A DNA stretch of 64,000 nucleotides, taken from positions 11,228,226 to 11,292,225 of the forward strand of contig NC_069090.1 in NCBI RefSeq assembly GCF_947172395.1, written 5' to 3'. Below the pieces are notes generated by a model that did not search any database, had not been told where the DNA came from, and was given only the letters and a program-made list of their open reading frames with translations. The stretch's first letter is position 1, and each line of letters opens with the position of its first letter. Positions 27,901-32,384 of the stretch are shown piece by piece. The position numbers and the translations under genes were made by a program. Origin of the DNA: Bicyclus anynana (Eukaryota > Arthropoda > Insecta > Lepidoptera > Nymphalidae).

Positions 27901-30900
27901 TTTGAGAGGTTCCGTTGCTTGCGCTGCGTAAACGGTTATAATTTAGCAAAAATTAAGTATGACGGAATTGCTAAAAAAAATCAGCGACAATGTTCATCTG
28001 GTAGATTGACTAACTCCAACCATTTTTGATTACCATCAAGGGATCATCATCATTTCCGTTATGATGCCACATAGAAACCGTCAGAGGCACCTATAGGTAG
28101 AATAAACTTCTCGGTGAAAAGACCGCATCACTTATCATCAGCCGCTGCATTCTGTAAAGTTACAGCGATGTGACATCGCTCGTTTCCATGGCAACATCGT
28201 TGTTAATGACATTTTCTTTTTGACATCCCATAGAAATAAAGTTCGACGAGTATAAAATCGCGAAATCACACCCCAGGTGAGATCGCTGTCAAGGGCTAAC
28301 TTGTCATTGTAAAAAAACAATACTAAATTCTTTTAAATTTTGCTTCCAGTTATCCGTAGCAGAAGTAGAACTGCGCGCGGCGGCAGAGGAGAGAGACAAA
28401 CTGCTGAACGACGCCAACTACAGCAGCCTGCAGCACGACGACGCGGTCACTAGAGCCAGACAGGAGAGGGATGAGGCTATCGAGAGGAAGAAGACAGTTG
28501 AGGTAAGACGTAAGAGGATACGGCTCATTATACCTGATCCAGCAAGATCCGCTCAGGGTAAACATAAATTTTGCCGCCCTTTCCATACACCATACTTTTT
28601 TAGAATTCCGAACGTATGTACGTATAAAAACGGAACCCTTGTAAGATCTCTCGAATGTCTGTCTGTCACAGTCAATTTTTTCCGAATCCACTGGACCAAT
28701 GAAATAAATTTTGCCACACTTCATTTTTGCCGCTCTGGGCAAATGCCTCGCTTGACCCCCCTGGAACGGGGCCTGATTATACCAACTTCTAACAACCTTG
28801 TACAGTTTTTCTTCTACTTTTTTATTGAGAAAAATTACCTTAAGCAACTTAACTTATCCTAAAAGTTATACAAATCATGCCCAGTGGTTGCATTTCCGCT
28901 ATGGACAGCTAAACTAATCCTTTGCGCAAATAAATGGGCCAGCCCTTCTCAAGCAGTTGAGAGCCGCGTTAAAATATTTCAACTAACGCTAACTATGCGC
29001 CTTAATAGAAGGCTCAAAGTCACACGCTGGAGCTATGCTTGGAGTATCTCTGCTGAAGTGGCAATGGGTTGTGAGAAGGCTACATAATACGAAGAGCCGA
29101 TGGACGGGGTCCCAAGGTGCTGGAATGGCGACCCCGCAACGGAAAGCGCAGTGTTGGGCGTTGGTCGACCCCCACTAGGTGGATCAAGGATTGCAGGAAG
29201 CTGCTGGATGTTGGCAGCTCGAGACCGTTGTGCTTGGAGGTCCATGCAAAAGGCCTATATCTAGAAGTGGACGTCCATCGGCTGATTATGATGATGATGA
29301 TGAAAATAATTCAATGATTTTTGGCACTGTGACCGTGGGGATCGTCCTCGGCAAATATGCAACTTTCGGCCATACTTGTGCCACTGTACCATCTTCAGAT
29401 TTTTTCGCTGCGGCTCCCGGTCTTCATTCTGTCTGTTGATATGATATACACCTCTACTTGAATTGACTTTATCATCACATAACAGAGAGCATGGGAATTT
29501 TTAAAATAATATATTAAAGTTCGAAGAGCCAAAGGACGTTGGGGTCCCAAAGTGATAGAAAGGCGACCTCGCACTGAAAGATGCAGTGTTGGTCGAACCT
29601 TCGCTAGGTGGAATGATGACATCAAGCGGGTGACATTAAAAAGTGCCACTGGATATAGGTGGCTTAAGACAGTGGAAGAAAGAATGTCCAGCAGTGGATG
29701 ATTCCGAAAGATTATTGTAGATGGCCTAGAAAAACAAATATATCTACGATCTTACAACTTCGGACCTCATATAATTTGTTTTATTAGTACTCCCACTTAC
29801 AAGGACCACTACTTAAAAGAAAAGTTGAATTAAAGACGCAATTTTTAGACTATTAACGTTGTATGATGTAATTTCCAGGTTTCTTTGGCGAAGACTAGGG
29901 TGGAGCTGATGCAAGCTAATAGCCAGCTGTACGAGGCGGTGCGGCAGAAGATTGACCTCGGTCAGCAACTTGAGCAGTGGCAGGTATGTGGATTAGTGAC
30001 GCAAATATTGTATTTTTTACCTTGGTTAATAATGATACATTAACTACTGATCGTAGTTGAGGCGTAGATAAAAGAAATTCAGCTAAGTTATTGAGTACTC
30101 ATTGAATTGTGCCCCCACAGGTAGCTTTTGCCTGAGTGTACTTAGACGTATTTTGTCTAACCCCTACCCTACACCGTTCTTAATTCCGTTCCCCTGGCAA
30201 CGTAAATGCAAAATAATATATATATTTTTTTAATTCTTTACAAGTTAGCCCTTGACTACAATCTCAACTGATGGTAAGTGATGCTGCAGTCCAAGATGGA
30301 AGCAGGCTAACTTGTTAGGAGGAGGATGAAAATCCACACACCCTTCGGTTTCTACGCGGCATCGTACCGGAACGCTAAATCGATTGGCGGTACGTCTTTG
30401 CCGATAGGGTGGTAACTAGCCACGGCCGAAGGCTTCAGCTAGACCTGGGTCAGTTAAAAAAATCTCAATCGCCCCAGCCGGGGATCGAACCCAGGACCTC
30501 CGTTTTGTAAATCCACAGCGCATACCACTGCGCCATGGAGGCCGTCATGATAATCGTATGCGTAATTAGGGCGTGAAAGGTAAAGCACACTGTAGAATTT
30601 GTGTCTACTAAATATATATCTTTAAACACTGTCTCATATAAGTAAATATATGTATTAAGTTAGTATTAATTCTCATGTATTTTTTCTTATTTATGTTATG
30701 TTGTTTTGGCTGAATAAATGTTTTTATTATTATTATTATTATTATATACACTGGTAATGGGGGTAGGCCTAGCTGAGTGGCTGACAGTCTGTCAGTGTCG
30801 CTGGCAGTGGGGAGACGTGCGATGCTCGCATACAAGTGTAGGGATGAGCCAGATTTGCTACTATTACAGAAAGGATGTTTTTGCCATCCTTGCTGAAGCT

Positions 30901-31401
30901 GATTTGGCAATGGGCGGGGCACATAGTTTGAAGAGCCGGCGGATGTTGGGGTCCCAAAGTGCTGCAATGGGCCCCCGCACTAGAAAGCACAGTGTTGGTC
31001 GGCCCCCCACCAGGTGTTCTGACGACATCAAGCGAATCGCAGGGATTCGCTGGATGCAAGTGGCTCAGTATCGTGATGTTTGGAAGTCCCTACAAAAGGT
31101 CTATGTCCTACAGTGGACGTCCATCGGCTGTATGATGATGATGACAGTAAGGATAAGTAAGTCCTTATCCTAACTGTCATCATTAGTCTTCCAGTCGATT
31201 TTTTACGTTTATGAATCTTTAGATAGAATACATGCATGGAAATATCCTAACCCGCACCTTTTTATTTTCCAGATGGATATGCAAGAGCTGATTGAGGAGC
31301 AAATGAAGCACAAACTGACAACTCAAGAGAAGAGAAGGAAGCTCCCCGAACCTCCTGCCCCAACAAGAACTTCTAGAATCCTAGGATTTTTTCAACGGTG
31401 A
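6839..31401 (+). CDS. Bicdr: BICD family-like cargo adapter (3' part of gene)
   Basis: This is the C-terminal part of a coiled-coil adapter that, in this family, links dynein-dynactin to Rab-bearing vesicles. Seven exons join in frame: 6839-6994, 7921-8094, 10311-10557, 22660-22880, 28350-28502, 29879-29983 and 31273-31401 (394 residues in the window). Heptad-rich helices occupy in-window residues 1-120 and about 240-370. They are split by an acidic linker (EPEEDD) and an alanine-rich segment. The end reads KIDLGQQLEQWQMDMQELIE, then a basic-proline tail closing in RILGFFQR, the pattern I associate with BICDR/BICDL proteins; BicD itself is longer and ends differently. All junctions are GT-AG with matching phases. 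The N-terminal exons, where the dynein-binding segment of the family lies, are left of the window. The family call is by recalled resemblance; another coiled-coil adapter is less likely. Confidence 0.85.
6995..7362. other. Bicdr intron A, proximal part
   Basis: A diverged dispersed-element block around 7050-7100 (CCGGCCAAATGCGAGTTAGACTCGCGCACCGAGAG) is the type of conserved 3'-UTR text found in insect elements. A small tandem repeat, CAATAACAATGTGGAAAG / CAATAATAATGTGGAAAG, lies at about 7148-7183. No exon is present. Confidence 0.4.
7363..7566 (+). repeat. Dispersed element, family T (copy 1)
   Basis: The copy starts CTAGCAGACGCAGCG and runs through TTTCACTCGCGTGGTTC, CGTTTCCGCAAGAATACGGG and AGTAGTTTCAGAG to TATAATATTAGTATAGAT. 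This is a very common lepidopteran short element. It recurs at 15453, 26765, 42985, 53572, 54225, 56550, 57960 (inverted), 58558, 62322 and 62590. It has no ORF. Confidence 0.7.
7921..8094 (+). CDS. Bicdr: Bicdr exon B
   Basis: The exon has 58 codons, phase 0 at both ends (TTTACAG acceptor, CAA|GTAAGT donor). It encodes an unbroken coiled coil from DHVQSLESLKAEL to IAALERQLKEQ. The open frame extending upstream from 7837 is intronic. Confidence 0.88.
8095..9600. other. Bicdr intron B, 5' two thirds
   Basis: This is AT-rich sequence in which no SINE or LINE fragment was recognised. A short imperfect palindrome (GGGCCATAAATC and CACTTATGGG) lies at about 9432-9480. Chance open frames here show no coding character. 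Confidence 0.35.
9636..9680 (-). pseudogene. Possible acidic C-terminal coding remnant
   Basis: Read on the minus strand, this segment gives AEDEDSDDEDSDED followed by a TAA stop, directly after a TTTGGCAG that could be a splice acceptor. Acid-rich tails of this kind are common at protein C-termini, and the downstream minus-strand sequence is AT-rich like a 3' UTR. No upstream frame can be connected. It may be the end of a decayed transposon or retrocopy, or simple GAA/GAT-biased chance sequence. Confidence 0.25.
9681..10310. other. Bicdr intron B, 3' part
   Basis: This stretch shows paired GTGCGCAGGTAG motifs near 9844 and 9875 and the palindrome TTATCGATAA at about 9860 (also near 9523). 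Extreme AT-richness follows from 9960 to 10250. No exon is present. Confidence 0.35.
10311..10557 (+). CDS. Bicdr: Bicdr exon C
   Basis: This 247-nt exon is phase 0 in and phase 1 out (TCA G|GTAAGG). It encodes EHLYLNTLKELERLQ, an alanine/aspartate-rich stretch (APDAADATDTA), the acidic EPEEDD, then a predicted helix INWLRSEAVQVFKQLRTLAL, ending in a DDDS linker. It joins exon D across a 12.1-kb intron with matching phase. Confidence 0.88.
10558..11346. other. Bicdr intron C, proximal; local duplications
   Basis: Three weakly similar blocks share a 'tgaag..aaat..' / 'gacaccttgcagctcaatacgaaa' text (near 10990, 11205 and 11660). The last is similar to the coding text of exon C's end (CTTGCAACTGAATACGGGACACGATGAT). 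The segment at 11664-11706 repeats TTGCAGTTGAATACAAGACACGATATTGATTCAGGTGAA, a decayed copy of the exon C 3' end with its donor. The region is therefore partly an old duplication of that exon end. Confidence 0.5.
11347..11626 (+). repeat. tRNA-derived SINE, family A
   Basis: The head CCGTGATAGCCCAGTGGATA contains a pol III A-box-like TAGCCCAGTGG, and GGGTTCGAAGCC matches a B box with one change. The body runs through AACTTTTCAGTTGTGTGCAT and CATCGTGAGGAAACC to GCAGTGAGCCGTATATGGGTTGA. This copy lacks the CTCATTCTGAGAGGAG block. There are fourteen copies in the window: five plus, nine minus. Confidence 0.85.
11664..11706 (+). pseudogene. Decayed duplicate of the Bicdr exon C 3' end
   Basis: This short segment matches exon C positions about 10522-10562 at roughly three quarters of bases, including the codons for LQLNTGHDDDSG and the GGT of the donor (ACACCTTGCAGTTGAATAC, then CACGAT.TTGATTCAGGTGA). 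It follows a family A SINE. I infer an old local duplication of the exon end within its own downstream intron. It is too short to be a functional alternative exon. Confidence 0.5.
12041..12365 (+). repeat. Tandem duplication of about 200 bp
   Basis: Two adjacent copies share TATTACAATTTTATGAAACTG, TACTGCCATATATGGCGTG and an AAGGTACTTTYC..ATTAAGGAACTA stretch, starting at about 12041 and about 12242. A third remnant of the linker (ATACTTATGAGTATTAAGTACAAA) lies near 12488. Each copy holds CCATATATGG (12105-12114 and 12307-12316), which fits the CArG consensus CC(A/T)6GG. Confidence 0.65.
12366..13263. other. Bicdr intron C; no feature recognised
   Basis: This intron sequence contains no recognised element. 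Cis-regulatory content cannot be judged by eye. Confidence 0.3.
13264..13548 (-). repeat. tRNA-derived SINE, family A
   Basis: This is an inverted copy. It begins (tail side) CATCAACCCATATTCGGCTC and ends at the tRNA-like head GAATCGGAGGCAGAGGTCAT-ATCACGGC. The B box (GGATTCGAACCC in this strand) is intact, while part of the A-box segment is deleted. Confidence 0.85.
13549..14094. other. Bicdr intron C; no gene seen
   Basis: No supported feature. A single polypyrimidine run (CATTTTTTTTTTGG) lies near 13888. Confidence 0.3.
14095..14300 (+). mobile_element. RTE-type LINE 3' fragment
   Basis: The fragment carries the decayed end of the ORF2 frame (GCGCAGTGTTGGTCGACC, CAAGCGGGTTGCAGG, GGCCTATGTCCAACAGTGG) and the terminal TCGGCTGATAATGGTGATGATGATG tail. 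It lacks everything 5', as is usual for truncated retrotransposon insertions. Better coding copies are at 54410 and 30749. Confidence 0.75.
14301..15452. other. Bicdr intron C; no feature recognised
   Basis: This is AT-rich intron. A short tandem-like GATAG..AGGTTATTGAAA repeat occurs near 15030-15120 (AGTAGGTTATTGAAAAGC and GATAGGTTATTGAAAGTA). No exon is present. Confidence 0.3.
15453..15653 (+). repeat. Dispersed element, family T (copy 2)
   Basis: This is the best-preserved head of the family: TAGCTGACGCCGCGCGGTTT, CACTCGCGTGGTTCCCGTTC, then ATACGGGGATAATATATAGC, a CAGTAGTTCCTG motif and a terminal TTTTATAATATTAG. It is non-coding. Confidence 0.75.
15762..15942. repeat. Palindromic MITE, family M1 (copy 2)
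   Basis: The left end CTAGCTATATTA..ATTCTCTTTCTACAA and right end TGTAGAAAGAGAATCGATAT..CATGGCTAG are inverted complements around a diverged centre containing TCACGTGA. It shares its terminal layout with 34428-34617. Confidence 0.7.
16698..16844 (+). mobile_element. hAT-like MITE, family H1 (copy 1)
   Basis: The element starts CAATGGCGTGCACTTCATAG and ends TTGTGCGCACCACTG, so the ends are inverted complements of the CAGTGGCGTGCA type. The flanks GCTGTAAG (16690-16697) and GCCGTAAG (16845-16852) match at 7 of 8 bases and read as an 8-bp target duplication, the hAT hallmark. No transposase is encoded. Confidence 0.75.
16857..17010 (+). repeat. Interspersed repeat pair (copy 1)
   Basis: It shares TTGTCAGTCCATGCTC, TTATRGAATTYGGAC, GCAGGTTTCAAGGGTCCAGA and CAACCGTC with 59938-60125. 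A minus-strand fragment of the same text (TATGGTAGGAGCATAAGCTGAC) lies at 17518-17539. The class is unknown. Confidence 0.55.
17080..17260. other. GC-rich block, probably decayed element coding sequence
   Basis: This is a CpG-rich island in AT-rich intron: CTAAGCCGAGGTCCGAGTCTC to ATGGAGCCCACGGCACTTAC. Fragments of the first words recur near 15703 (AAGCTCCGAGTCTCAGGAAG) and 59498 (AAGCCGAGGTCCGTCTCTCA). I suspect a remnant of a GC-rich retrotransposon ORF but could not identify a protein motif. Confidence 0.4.
17405..17482 (-). repeat. tRNA-derived SINE, family C (copy 1)
   Basis: Read on the minus strand it begins AACCTCAATAGCTCAACTAC, has a B box AGTTCGATCCTCG and continues CCTAGTTGGAGGAGAATGGG. 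The second, longer copy is at 24993-25140. This one is 3' truncated. Confidence 0.65.
17680..17910 (+). repeat. Dispersed element, family R (copy 1)
   Basis: It starts ACTAATATTATAAACGCGAA, contains GTATGGATATGTTTG and CTACTGAACAGATTTGGATG, and ends CGCGGACGAAGTTGCGGGCG-TCCGCTAAT. Both termini recur in other combinations here: 45893-46030 inverted, 51242-51347, and 58741-59247 with the G-rich expansion. It is a short non-autonomous element without an ORF. Confidence 0.7.
18301..18800 (+). repeat. Three-copy tandem array starting AGCCCCTTCACACTAGC
   Basis: Units begin at 18301, 18456 and 18667. Each has AGCCCCTTCAMACTAGCRACG, an AGCGTTYRCGTAGC-type block, then TACGTAGCTCTAACGTTGCG and TTTTGTAGTGTAATGA before an ACGACATTTGCATTATACGG linker. 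Copies 2 and 3 also share TATTCGCTAG and an inserted 55-base block absent from copy 1. The last copy runs into a family A SINE. Confidence 0.75.
18805..19080 (-). repeat. tRNA-derived SINE, family A
   Basis: Inverted copy directly abutting the array above. It has the CTCTCAGAATGAGAGG hairpin block, GGCCCAATGCGGATTG and a head ending GCTATCACGGCTC. The far tail (CATCAACCC) is missing. Confidence 0.85.
19081..19621. other. Bicdr intron C; no feature recognised
   Basis: AT-rich intron between two SINEs. No exon or element was supported. Confidence 0.3.
19622..19795 (+). repeat. tRNA-derived SINE, family A (diverged, truncated)
   Basis: An old copy: ATAGTGCATAAGACCTCTGC, an intact GGGTTCGAATCCGG B box, ACATGCACCTCTAACTTTTC and ATCGTGTAAACTGCATACC. 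It ends near TTCTCTAAACTG, where an inverted copy begins two bases later. Confidence 0.75.
19797..20101 (-). repeat. tRNA-derived SINE, family A
   Basis: A nearly full-length inverted copy from ACAACCCATGTTCGGCTC to GGGCTATCACGGCTCATC. It lies tail to tail with the plus copy at 19622-19795, so the pair can fold back on itself in a transcript. Confidence 0.85.
20102..20965. other. Bicdr intron C; possible old element
   Basis: GCGACAGGCCCGGATTAAGAAGGTCTAAGG (20486-20515) resembles text from dispersed elements, but no second copy was located in the window. The rest is featureless. Confidence 0.3.
20966..21112 (-). repeat. tRNA-derived SINE, family B (truncated)
   Basis: The 3' half only: TTTACAAGTTAGTCCTTGAC, TCTCACCTGATGG, GGGCTAACTTGTTAGGAG and CATCGTACCGGAAC. 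The tRNA-like head is absent. Other family B copies are at 23381, 30229, 51946, 61607 and 62690. Confidence 0.75.
21113..21865. other. Bicdr intron C; no feature recognised
   Basis: No supported feature. Two close inverted words occur at 21290-21330 (AACCTAAATAGGGTTAG and GGCTAAGGTGGCTAAGG). Confidence 0.3.
21866..22058. repeat. GATCCGTACGATGCG-type repeat, family G (copy 2)
   Basis: Bounded by GTCGTCCACAAATC and GATCAGTGGACACC, it appears dimeric: two monomers, each with AAATCCGTTYG and GATCCGTACGATGCG words, separated by TTGTATGACTTTCTATACAAAG. The same linker is in 37806-37996, so the dimer is the mobile unit. Confidence 0.65.
22205..22619 (+). repeat. Non-coding dispersed repeat, family N (copy 1)
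   Basis: It matches 32448-32818 along its whole length: GAGTCTTTACAAGCAGC, AAAAAAAACAAACGTMACGCG, TAATTTGTATTTCAAAA, GACGCCATTT, TGTCGTACTGA and GCGGYTACGACACCGTCGT. The ends carry CACAGA-type words in inverted order (TCTGTGAATAAAGAA and TTCTTTAATCTGTGA), suggesting terminal inverted repeats. The copy ends about 40 bases before Bicdr exon D. Confidence 0.75.
22660..22880 (+). CDS. Bicdr: Bicdr exon D
   Basis: A 221-nt exon, phase 1 in and phase 0 out (TTACAG acceptor, AAG|GTAAGC donor). It encodes GLHSDLSLTSLDGDEGETLR, an alanine-rich helix (ALAAACADAVAAYAQLEGSR) and the start of a charged coiled coil, RALERERQIDEKNDVIADLSSK. It is markedly GC-rich compared with its introns, as expected of coding sequence here. 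Confidence 0.9.
22905..23110 (+). repeat. Interspersed repeat, family M3 (copy 2)
   Basis: TATGCTAATAGTAAAGCAATTTTGTAAAAGTAACAGGATATCTGCG begins the match to 4033-4335 (inverted). It ends in TTTGTTATTTGTGCGTTTATG. It starts about 25 bases after the exon D donor. Confidence 0.65.
23134..23241 (+). repeat. Dispersed-element end
   Basis: CCAAATCGGTTCAGTAGTTTCGGCG, then CAAACAAACACCCATACTTCGCGTTCATAATATTAGTAGGAT. This is a standard lepidopteran element terminus following directly on the M3 repeat; the two may be parts of one element. Confidence 0.55.
23381..23592 (+). repeat. tRNA-derived SINE, family B (internal deletion)
   Basis: GACGGCCTCCGCG is the first part of the head. It then jumps to ACCCTACCGGCAAAGACGTAC and runs to GTCAAGGGCTAACTTGTAAAG. 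The A and B boxes are deleted, so the copy cannot be pol III-active. Confidence 0.75.
23832..24172. repeat. TIR element with ACCGACTTC ends, family M4 (copy 1)
   Basis: The left end TAACCGACTTCAAAAAAA and right end TTTTTGGAAGTCGGTTAAAA are inverted complements. The interior has TGTTTGTTACCTCATAA, GATTGGTCCCATTTTATTC and a polyA run near 24090-24113. Related text occurs at 24180-24420 and 60139-60330. The homopolymer-rich interior has no ORF. Confidence 0.65.
24173..24440. repeat. Related M4-type remnant
   Basis: This runs from AAGCGAAAAATAACATC to ATTTTGAAGTCGGTTGAATTTTTTTG. It contains inverted words CTGATCACTTTGACGGCG and GCCTTCAAAGTGATCAGAA (24198-24215, 24317-24338), so it is itself partly palindromic and may be a separate element nested against copy 1. 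Another ACCGACTTCAA lies at 24737. Confidence 0.5.
24441..24992. other. Bicdr intron D; AT-rich, no gene
   Basis: Apart from an ACCGACTTCAATAAAGTAGG palindromic word at 24737-24756 there is nothing recognised. Confidence 0.35.
24993..25140 (+). repeat. tRNA-derived SINE, family C (copy 2)
   Basis: The head GCCTCAATAGCTCAACGGTA has the A-box word TAGCTCAACGG, and GATGGTTCGATCCCCGC is a B box. It looks like a tRNA, but the acceptor strands (GCCTCAA and the CCGTTGG end) do not pair and no CCA or canonical anticodon arm follows. The body continues GGTCTATTGTCGTACCC, CCCGACTAGTTGGAGGGGAA. I therefore call it a SINE and not a tRNA gene. Confidence 0.75.
25212..25494. repeat. MITE with arms of about 93 bp, family M5
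   Basis: The left arm 25213-25305 (TAGACTTCAAGCCCTTGAAC ... AAAATAACTCTGA) and right arm 25402-25493 (TCAGAGTTATTTTCT ... GGCTTGTAGTCTA) are inverted complements at most positions. About 95 bases of unique centre separate them. It is a single copy in this window, with no ORF. Confidence 0.8.
25495..26059. other. Bicdr intron D; no gene
   Basis: A GGTCACGGAGTGGTCGAGCGGGTGCAACGACC stretch near 25653-25685 is unusually GC-rich and contains inverted GGTC/GACC words. No second copy was found. Confidence 0.3.
26060..26317 (+). repeat. tRNA-derived SINE, family A (5' truncated)
   Basis: It begins at GGACCGGGGCATGCACCTCC, so the tRNA head is missing, and runs through the CTCATTCTGAGAGGAG block to GGGTTGATGATGATGATGATG. 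5' truncation fits reverse-transcriptase-mediated insertion. Confidence 0.85.
26390..26520 (+). repeat. Dispersed-element end
   Basis: CATCCAAATCGGTTTAGCGG, a GCAGTAACAAGCAGACAGA stretch and TTTATAATATTTGTATA: the same kind of terminus as family T/R copies, diverged. Confidence 0.5.
26765..26903 (+). repeat. Dispersed element, family T (copy 3)
   Basis: TCGTAGTGTCACCCGCGTAAT, TTCCCGTGGGAATATAGCC, CTGATAATGTAGCTCTTTATTGG, TTTTTCAAATCAGTCCAGTAG. The copy is interrupted at 3' by the SINE that starts at 26922. Confidence 0.65.
26922..27228 (-). repeat. tRNA-derived SINE, family A
   Basis: A full-length inverted copy, CATCATTATCAACCCATATT to GGGCTATCACGGCTC. The short open frames read across it (26903-27281) are SINE sequence, not genes. 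Confidence 0.88.
27229..28059. other. Bicdr intron D, 3' part
   Basis: A local duplication, GAGAGTAA.TGCGACAAAAACAG.AAA and TTTGAGAGTT (27790-27900), and a TCTATCTATCTATCTA run (27708-27723) are the only structures seen. Confidence 0.35.
28060..28310 (+). repeat. Probable decayed SINE, family B
   Basis: GATGCCACATAGAAACCG at the left and ACCCCAGGTGAGATCGCTGTCAAGGGCTAACTTGT at the right match the family body and 3' end. The centre contains an unrelated stretch (CATCGCTCGTTTCCATGGC). It ends about 45 bases before Bicdr exon E. Confidence 0.5.
28350..28502 (+). CDS. Bicdr: Bicdr exon E
   Basis: 51 codons, phase 0 at both ends (TTCCAG acceptor, GAG|GTAAGA donor). It encodes coiled coil LSVAEVELRAAAEERDKLLN, NYSSLQHDDAVTRARQERDE and AIERKKTVE. 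It is GC-rich. Confidence 0.9.
28535..28775 (+). mobile_element. hAT-like MITE, family H2 (copy 1)
   Basis: The element starts TGATCCAGCAAGATCC and ends CTGGAACGGGGCCTG. It is flanked on both sides by ATTATACC (28527-28534 and 28776-28783), an exact 8-base direct repeat. The interior shares AAATTTTGCCGCCC, ACGGAACCCTTGTAAGATCTC and GGGCAAATGCC with 38268-38475. It sits 32 bases after the exon E splice donor. The outer CAGGGCC seen in the other copy is absent here. Confidence 0.75.
28990..29305 (+). mobile_element. RTE-type LINE 3' fragment
   Basis: It starts TATGCGCCTTAATAGAAGGC-TCAAAGTCAC (RRLKVT in the ORF2 frame), then GGCAATGGG, GACGGGGTCCCAAGGTGCTGG, GAAAGCGCAGTGTTGG, GGATCAAGGATTGCAGG, and ends GGACGTCCATCGGCTGATTATGATGATG. 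Frame breaks and an internal deletion make it inactive. Confidence 0.8.
29520..29715 (+). mobile_element. RTE-type LINE 3' fragment (diverged)
   Basis: TTCGAAGAGCCAAAGGACGTTGGGGTCCC, GATGCAGTGTTGGTCGAAC, GACATCAAGCGGGTGAC and GTCCAGCAGTGGATG keep the order of the ORF2 C-terminus. It is older than its neighbours and lies just upstream of Bicdr exon F. Confidence 0.7.
29879..29983 (+). CDS. Bicdr: Bicdr exon F
   Basis: 35 codons, phase 0 at both ends (TTTCCAG acceptor, CAG|GTATGT donor): VSLAKTRVELMQANSQLYEA then VRQKIDLGQQLEQWQ. This helix is the most BICDR-like part of the protein in my judgement, leading directly into the terminal exon. Confidence 0.9.
30229..30545 (-). repeat. tRNA-derived SINE, family B (full length)
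   Basis: From TTCTTTACAAGTTAGCCCTTG to the head ending CACTGCGCCATGGAGGCCGTC. Read on the minus strand the head GACGGCCTCCATGGCGCAGTGGTATGCGC has an A-box-like GGCGCAGTGGT and the B box GGGTTCGATCCCC. Confidence 0.9.
30720..30745 (+). repeat. (TTA)n microsatellite
   Basis: Eight consecutive TTA-type triplets sit directly upstream of an RTE LINE fragment. Confidence 0.85.
30749..31143 (+). mobile_element. RTE-type LINE 3' fragment
   Basis: The right part reads ORF2-like: LAEADLAMGGAHSLKSRRMLG, SAAMGPRTRKHSVGRPPTRC, SDDIKRIAGIRWMQVAQY and SLQKVYVLQWTSIG, then a TATGATGATGATG tail. The left part (TAGGCCTAGCTGAGTGGCTG, GCATACAAGTGTAGGG) may be other element sequence. The protein is truncated far short of the RT domain. 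Confidence 0.75.
31138..31183. repeat. Hairpin at the LINE tail
   Basis: Arms 31138-31157 (ATGATGACAGTAAGGATAAG) and 31164-31183 pair at 19 of 20 positions around a six-base loop. The first arm is the end of the LINE's ATG-repeat tail, so the second arm looks like an inverted copy of the junction. Confidence 0.8.
31273..31401 (+). CDS. Bicdr: Bicdr last coding exon
   Basis: 43 codons including the TGA at 31399-31401, phase 0 in (TTTTCCAG acceptor). MDMQELIEEQMKHKLTTQEK continues the helix, then RRKLPEPPAPTRTSRILGFF-QR ends the protein. The first Met is internal, not a start. Confidence 0.92.
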   Translation: MDMQELIEEQMKHKLTTQEKRRKLPEPPAPTRTSRILGFFQR

Positions 31402-31800
31402 TCTGCTGTACCCAACTCTTGGTGCAACTATCTCCGGCCATAAACATAAATACCGCCACCATTTTATATCTATTTATTATTAAACATCACGACGAAATTG
31501 TTTTCCCCGCTGCGTTGAGCGTTCTTACGCCATTGTACAAAGATAATTTATCATCTGTGGTCCTCGTGGCCGCCATTTTGTCGACGGATGCGTTCGCGTT
31601 CGTCACGTACGTAAGTTATAGTGTAATTTTATTTTTAAAACCTTGTGATGTTTATACATTTGCAGTGATAGTTAGTGTCTTAATTAGATTGTTTATAGTA
31701 AGTGTACGTTTAATTATAACGTTTTACTGAGTATAGGTGAATTACGAGATTGTAGGATTATCTATAACTGCACTTGGCTGAATAAATCTTTGGGCATTCC
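31402..31800 (+). other. Probable Bicdr 3' UTR
   Basis: Downstream of the stop, with an unremarkable open frame that I do not consider coding. The first AATAAA (31781-31786) is followed by T-rich sequence. Confidence 0.5.
31781..31786 (+). terminator. Candidate polyadenylation signal of Bicdr
   Basis: AATAAA lies 380 bases after the stop codon and is the first such hexamer on the plus strand. The cleavage site is unknown. Confidence 0.5.
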
Positions 31801-32088
31801 GTACAAAAATAGTATAAGAAAACAATCATTCCTTACTTTTAGCAATATCAGAGCGGATATGGTAGGTACAACAGATAAACAAAAATCCAGGAGTTTATAC
31901 CACAAACTAGATTTAGTGTTTCGAATTTAGTGAACGAATTAACACGAAACGATAATCGAAATTTAGTTTTATTGGATCATACTCGCCCGCTGCCCCATCA
32001 TATAACATCAGCCATTTTGCTAACGTTTTCTTAAGTTTATAAGTTTTATATTATATAACAAACGCCTATACCGAAAAAAAGAAATACC

Positions 32089-32250
32089 TATAGCTTGGCT
32101 AGTGCGTTTAGGACACTCCCATGATTTGCGGGCGACGGGGCGGGAAGGACTGCGCGGGTATGAAATCGGGCTCGCGGAGGCATCGCTACCCCCTCCCGAT
32201 CCGCGCGGACCATCGAGAGTGTTACGAACGAACTTGCCAAGCTGTAGGTA
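32089..32250. repeat. GC-rich inverted-repeat element
   Basis: The left end TATAGCTTGGCTAGTGCGTTTAGGACACTC and right end GAGTGTTACGAACGAACTTGCCAAGCTGTA are inverted complements at about four fifths of positions. The centre (GGGCGACGGGGCGGGAAGG, CTCGCGGAGGCATCG, GATCCGCGCGGACC) is strongly GC-rich. It could be mistaken for a CpG-island promoter, but the matching ends favour a MITE. Confidence 0.6.
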
Positions 32251-32384
32251 GTCATTATAATATCATAAGCTTGCATTATGTGAACGTTGTTCGTTAATGT
32301 TTAATTTTTAATTTAACACCTAGGTCATTTGAAAGATAGTTGAATATTTTGCTTCTGAAACTGGTTTTCTATTAATAAGTATAG

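Noticed and set aside
28350..28847. 165-codon open frame on the minus strand
   Set aside because: It is a shadow of Bicdr exon E plus the H2 MITE; the plus-strand exon has proper splice sites and coiled-coil coding.
30718..31173. 151-codon open frame as an intact transposon protein
   Set aside because: It is only the C-terminal tail of an RTE ORF2 with unrelated sequence upstream and no RT or endonuclease domain.
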